This document shows, piece by piece, positions 61,927 to 64,000 of a DNA stretch of 64,000 nucleotides. The notes beneath the pieces are model-generated. The model saw nothing but the letters and a program-made list of their open reading frames with translations. It was not told the DNA's origin and made no database searches. Position 1 is the stretch's first letter, and each line of letters opens with the position of its first letter. The DNA is from JAKFVA01 sp046155225 (GTDB lineage: Bacteria; Pseudomonadota; Gammaproteobacteria; Burkholderiales; Burkholderiaceae_C). The position numbers and the translations under genes were made by a program. The DNA lies in contig JBJXED010000039.1 of the NCBI GenBank assembly GCA_046155225.1, positions 11,453 to 75,452 of the forward strand. The letters run 5' to 3'.

Positions 61927-63633
61927 TCACTTTTTCAGCAAAATAACGTCGTCCTTGTTGGCCGTGGCTTTTCGCGGCTTACTTTGCCAATGCATGCGCC
62001 AACTAGACAAGTCCACCTGTGGGTCTTGCGCAGTTAGCGATGAGGCCGAAACGAGCAACCAAGTACAGGTATTTTGCGTGCGGCCAGCTTCTGTCAATTG
62101 AATATTTCCGTGATACCGCAGTGCAGTCATTTGCGCGCGGGTCAGCCCTAGTACTTGCAGGCAGGGGGAGTCGTTGGTTTCACGCGTCACCCTTGACACA
62201 AACACTTTGTAGCTGCGGGCATAGTCAAGCAGAGGCAGCCACAAACTCATCAACAAAAACCAGCTTAGTACCGCGCCGGAAGCAGGCAACACCAGGCTTT
62301 TCCAGATCACCGCCGGGTTTCGGCGGATGCGCCACCTGACGAGCCACGACCAAGCCAAGGTGGCCAGCACAGCTGCGCAGAATGTGGCCAAGGAAAAACC
62401 AGGCTCAAAACCGGGTGCCAGTTTGGCGACATTGGCTGCTGGCGCTCGCGGTATGCCGGTTTGCATGGCGATCCATACCACCCAGATGCACAAGGCGCAG
62501 CCACTGAAAAAAAGCAAAGTAAACCAATCAATCAAAGCCGACATACTGCGTTTGAGAGTGGGCAGGGCAAAAGCGGCCAAACTGGCCAATGCCGGCAAGG
62601 CCAACAACAGCGAACGATCCGATCCAGCAGACAGCAGCGCTGTGACTGTGCAGCACGCCGCAAACCAAAGGGGCAATGTCAAATGCAATGGCATCGCGCG
62701 AGCGCTCAGTAAATGCCGCCACCGCCATAGCGTCCACAAGGCCAAAGGCCAGGCTGGCCAAGTAAACCATAGCAATAACCTAGCGAAGCGCCTGGCTTCT
62801 AGCCAAGTGGCCGGCGGAAGGGTCAATTGCCATCGCCACAAATCCAGCCACCACGACAAAGCGCAAGCCAGCAAGCTCATGGCTGCTGCTGCAGACAAAC
62901 TAAACAGGCGATTGCGCGGCAGCGCCCAGGCTGAAGACCGTGCACACGCTGCGCAGCCGCCTACAGCCAGTAGCGCCGCCAGTGTCGGGGCCCCGCTAAG
63001 TGCCAACCCGACCATGCCGAATCCCAGTGCTGCTACAGGCAGTACGGAGCGATAGGCCAGTGCAGAAAAGCCGTAGTAGCAAAGCGAAACAAAGCATAAC
63101 TGGGCCGATGCAGGCGTGGTTTCATGCGACAGCAAAGCCAAGCCAAGACAGGCAAGCAATGCCAGCATGCCGCCATCTGCCACTGCACGTGCATAGTCTA
63201 TGGGGTTGGCCTCACCGCCAAATGCAAAAGCAACCGGTTGCGCTTGCGGGCTGCGTGCGAGCTGGTATACCGCATACCAAGTGGTGCAAAGCGTCAGCGC
63301 CAACAAGCCCATGAAGGGCAGCTGTACAGCCACGTCTGGGCGGAGAAAACCTTCCCCCAACGCAATGGCCCATGCACCGAGCCAGTAAGGCAACAAGGCG
63401 GGTGATTCTGGAGCAAGTCCAAATGCACTGGGCTGCAGCCATAAATCTAAATTGGCATGGCTAGGATAGGCCAACTCCAGCATATAGCCGAAGGCCGTGA
63501 TGTCAGCATTGCCCCATGGCGAGCGGCCAATGAAGCCCGACAGCACATAGACAAGACAAAGTGTGATCAAACCTGCGCGTGGCAAGCGCCGGACAGCGCT
63601 TTGAGCAACGATGGCTGGATTGGCGTGGATCAC
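61927..63633 (-). CDS. ArnT-like polytopic membrane protein (putative glycosyltransferase)
   Basis: A 568-residue protein with about eleven hydrophobic helices and a small soluble C-terminal domain containing two cysteines. The first periplasmic loop GFIGRSPWGNADITAFGYMLEL has acidic residues placed as in GT-C/ArnT (GT83) enzymes, which move a sugar from a polyprenyl carrier to lipid A or other acceptors. Resemblance is general; the acceptor and sugar are unknown. It is convergent with phoR and downstream of rpmE2 on the same strand but beyond that gene's terminator. Confidence 0.6.
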   Translation of the reverse strand: MIHANPAIVAQSAVRRLPRAGLITLCLVYVLSGFIGRSPWGNADITAFGYMLELAYPSHANLDLWLQPSAFGLAPESPALLPYWLGAWAIALGEGFLRPDVAVQLPFMGLLALTLCTTWYAVYQLARSPQAQPVAFAFGGEANPIDYARAVADGGMLALLACLGLALLSHETTPASAQLCFVSLCYYGFSALAYRSVLPVAALGFGMVGLALSGAPTLAALLAVGGCAACARSSAWALPRNRLFSLSAAAAMSLLACALSWWLDLWRWQLTLPPATWLEARRFARLLLWFTWPAWPLALWTLWRWRHLLSARAMPLHLTLPLWFAACCTVTALLSAGSDRSLLLALPALASLAAFALPTLKRSMSALIDWFTLLFFSGCALCIWVVWIAMQTGIPRAPAANVAKLAPGFEPGFSLATFCAAVLATLAWSWLVRWRIRRNPAVIWKSLVLPASGAVLSWFLLMSLWLPLLDYARSYKVFVSRVTRETNDSPCLQVLGLTRAQMTALRYHGNIQLTEAGRTQNTCTWLLVSASSLTAQDPQVDLSSWRMHWQSKPRKATANKDDVILLKK

Positions 63634-63707
63634 AAAAATAAGTGCAAGGTGCTATCGCGTCGATGAATTGGGCGGCAACTGGAACTATGCCATGTCATCA
63701 ACAGGCG

Positions 63708-63742
63708 AAAAAAAAGCAGCGCGGAATTCCGTGCTGCTTTCT
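63708..63742 (-). terminator. rho-independent terminator of rpmE2
   Basis: On the minus strand AAGCAGCACGGAATTCCGCGCTGCTT forms a near-perfect stem, followed by T7-8. It lies 16 bp after the rpmE2 stop. Confidence 0.85.
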
Positions 63743-63757
63743 TGCCGTACTTGCTGC

Positions 63758-64000
63758 TTACTTGGCGGTCGTCTTGCCAAAGCGATTACGGAATTTTTCC
63801 ACGCGCCCGCCCATGTTGTCGACGGTTTTTTGCGTGCCGGTATAAAAAGGGTGTGACTCGCTCGAGGTGTCCAACTTGTACAGAGGAAGCTCGCGGCCGT
63901 CGTCCATCTTGGTCATTTCTTTGGTACTGACGCAGGAGCGGGTGACGAACTTGAAGTTGTTCGACAAGTCCACGAAACACACTTCGCGGTAGTTGGGGTG
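63758..64000 (-). CDS. rpmE2: 50S ribosomal protein L31 type B (5' end outside window)
   Basis: 80 residues are present, beginning in frame with HPNYREVCFVDLSNNF at the window edge; only the first few residues (normally MKEGI or similar) are missing. KFVTRSCVSTKEM, ESHPFYTGTQK and GGRVEKFRNRFG are typical. The zinc-binding Cys pairs of type A L31 are absent, marking the zinc-independent paralog that replaces L31 under zinc limitation in many bacteria. Confidence 0.96.
   Translation of the reverse strand, partial: HPNYREVCFVDLSNNFKFVTRSCVSTKEMTKMDDGRELPLYKLDTSSESHPFYTGTQKTVDNMGGRVEKFRNRFGKTTAK

Overview
The window is a 64 kb chromosomal segment of a Gram-negative betaproteobacterium. It is most likely a member of the Burkholderiales, family Comamonadaceae (Rhodoferax/Polaromonas-like). 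The evidence is the gene order (rpsB-tsf-pyrH-frr-uppS-cdsA-dxr-rseP-bamA-skp-lpxD-fabZ-lpxA-lpxB-rnhB; greA-yhbY-rlmE-ftsH-folP-glmM), the small Trp-rich protein and DUF6172 genes, the fairly high GC, and a dispersed repeat of a type I associate with that family. This is an inference from memory; no search was run.

Layout. 1-3.4 kb: the end of nhaA, a YqhA-family membrane protein and acetyl-CoA synthetase. 3.4-4.76 kb: an apparent decayed chromosomal integron, with an intI remnant on the minus strand, an attI-like stretch, an unknown cassette ORF ending inside a consensus attC, and an SRPBCC protein. 4.8-12.4 kb: housekeeping genes (cytochrome c, xthA, folA/thyA, yciH, an RhlE-like helicase, a transglutaminase, a GST). 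12.6-27.8 kb: the long translation / isoprenoid / outer-membrane biogenesis / lipid A operon. 27.9-33.0 kb: carA, carB, greA. 33.0-34.1 kb: two unusual ORFs, one a short MreB-like protein, lying between greA and the conserved DUF4149-yhbY-rlmE-ftsH-folP-glmM block. 40.4-41.8 kb: a GNAT enzyme and a VIT1-family transporter. 41.9-44.3 kb: an arsR-arsC-aquaporin-arsH operon with no efflux pump.

44.4-61.7 kb is dominated by phosphorus metabolism. phoX, an OlsB-like N-acyltransferase, a PlcP-like metallophosphoesterase and a GT4 glycosyltransferase form one operon behind a candidate Pho box. The last three genes are linked by start-stop overlaps. Then come ppk1-sixA, divergent ppx, a fasciclin lipoprotein, and pstS-pstC-pstA-pstB-phoU-phoB-phoR behind a second candidate Pho box. 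The simplest reading is that PhoR/PhoB senses low phosphate and drives phosphate uptake, release of phosphate from organic esters, and replacement of phospholipids by ornithine lipids and glycolipids, with polyphosphate genes alongside. The window ends with an ArnT-like membrane protein and the 3' part of rpmE2.

A roughly 50-60 bp dispersed repeat occurs about nine times. Three copies lie inside conserved coding genes and are read there in the same frame.
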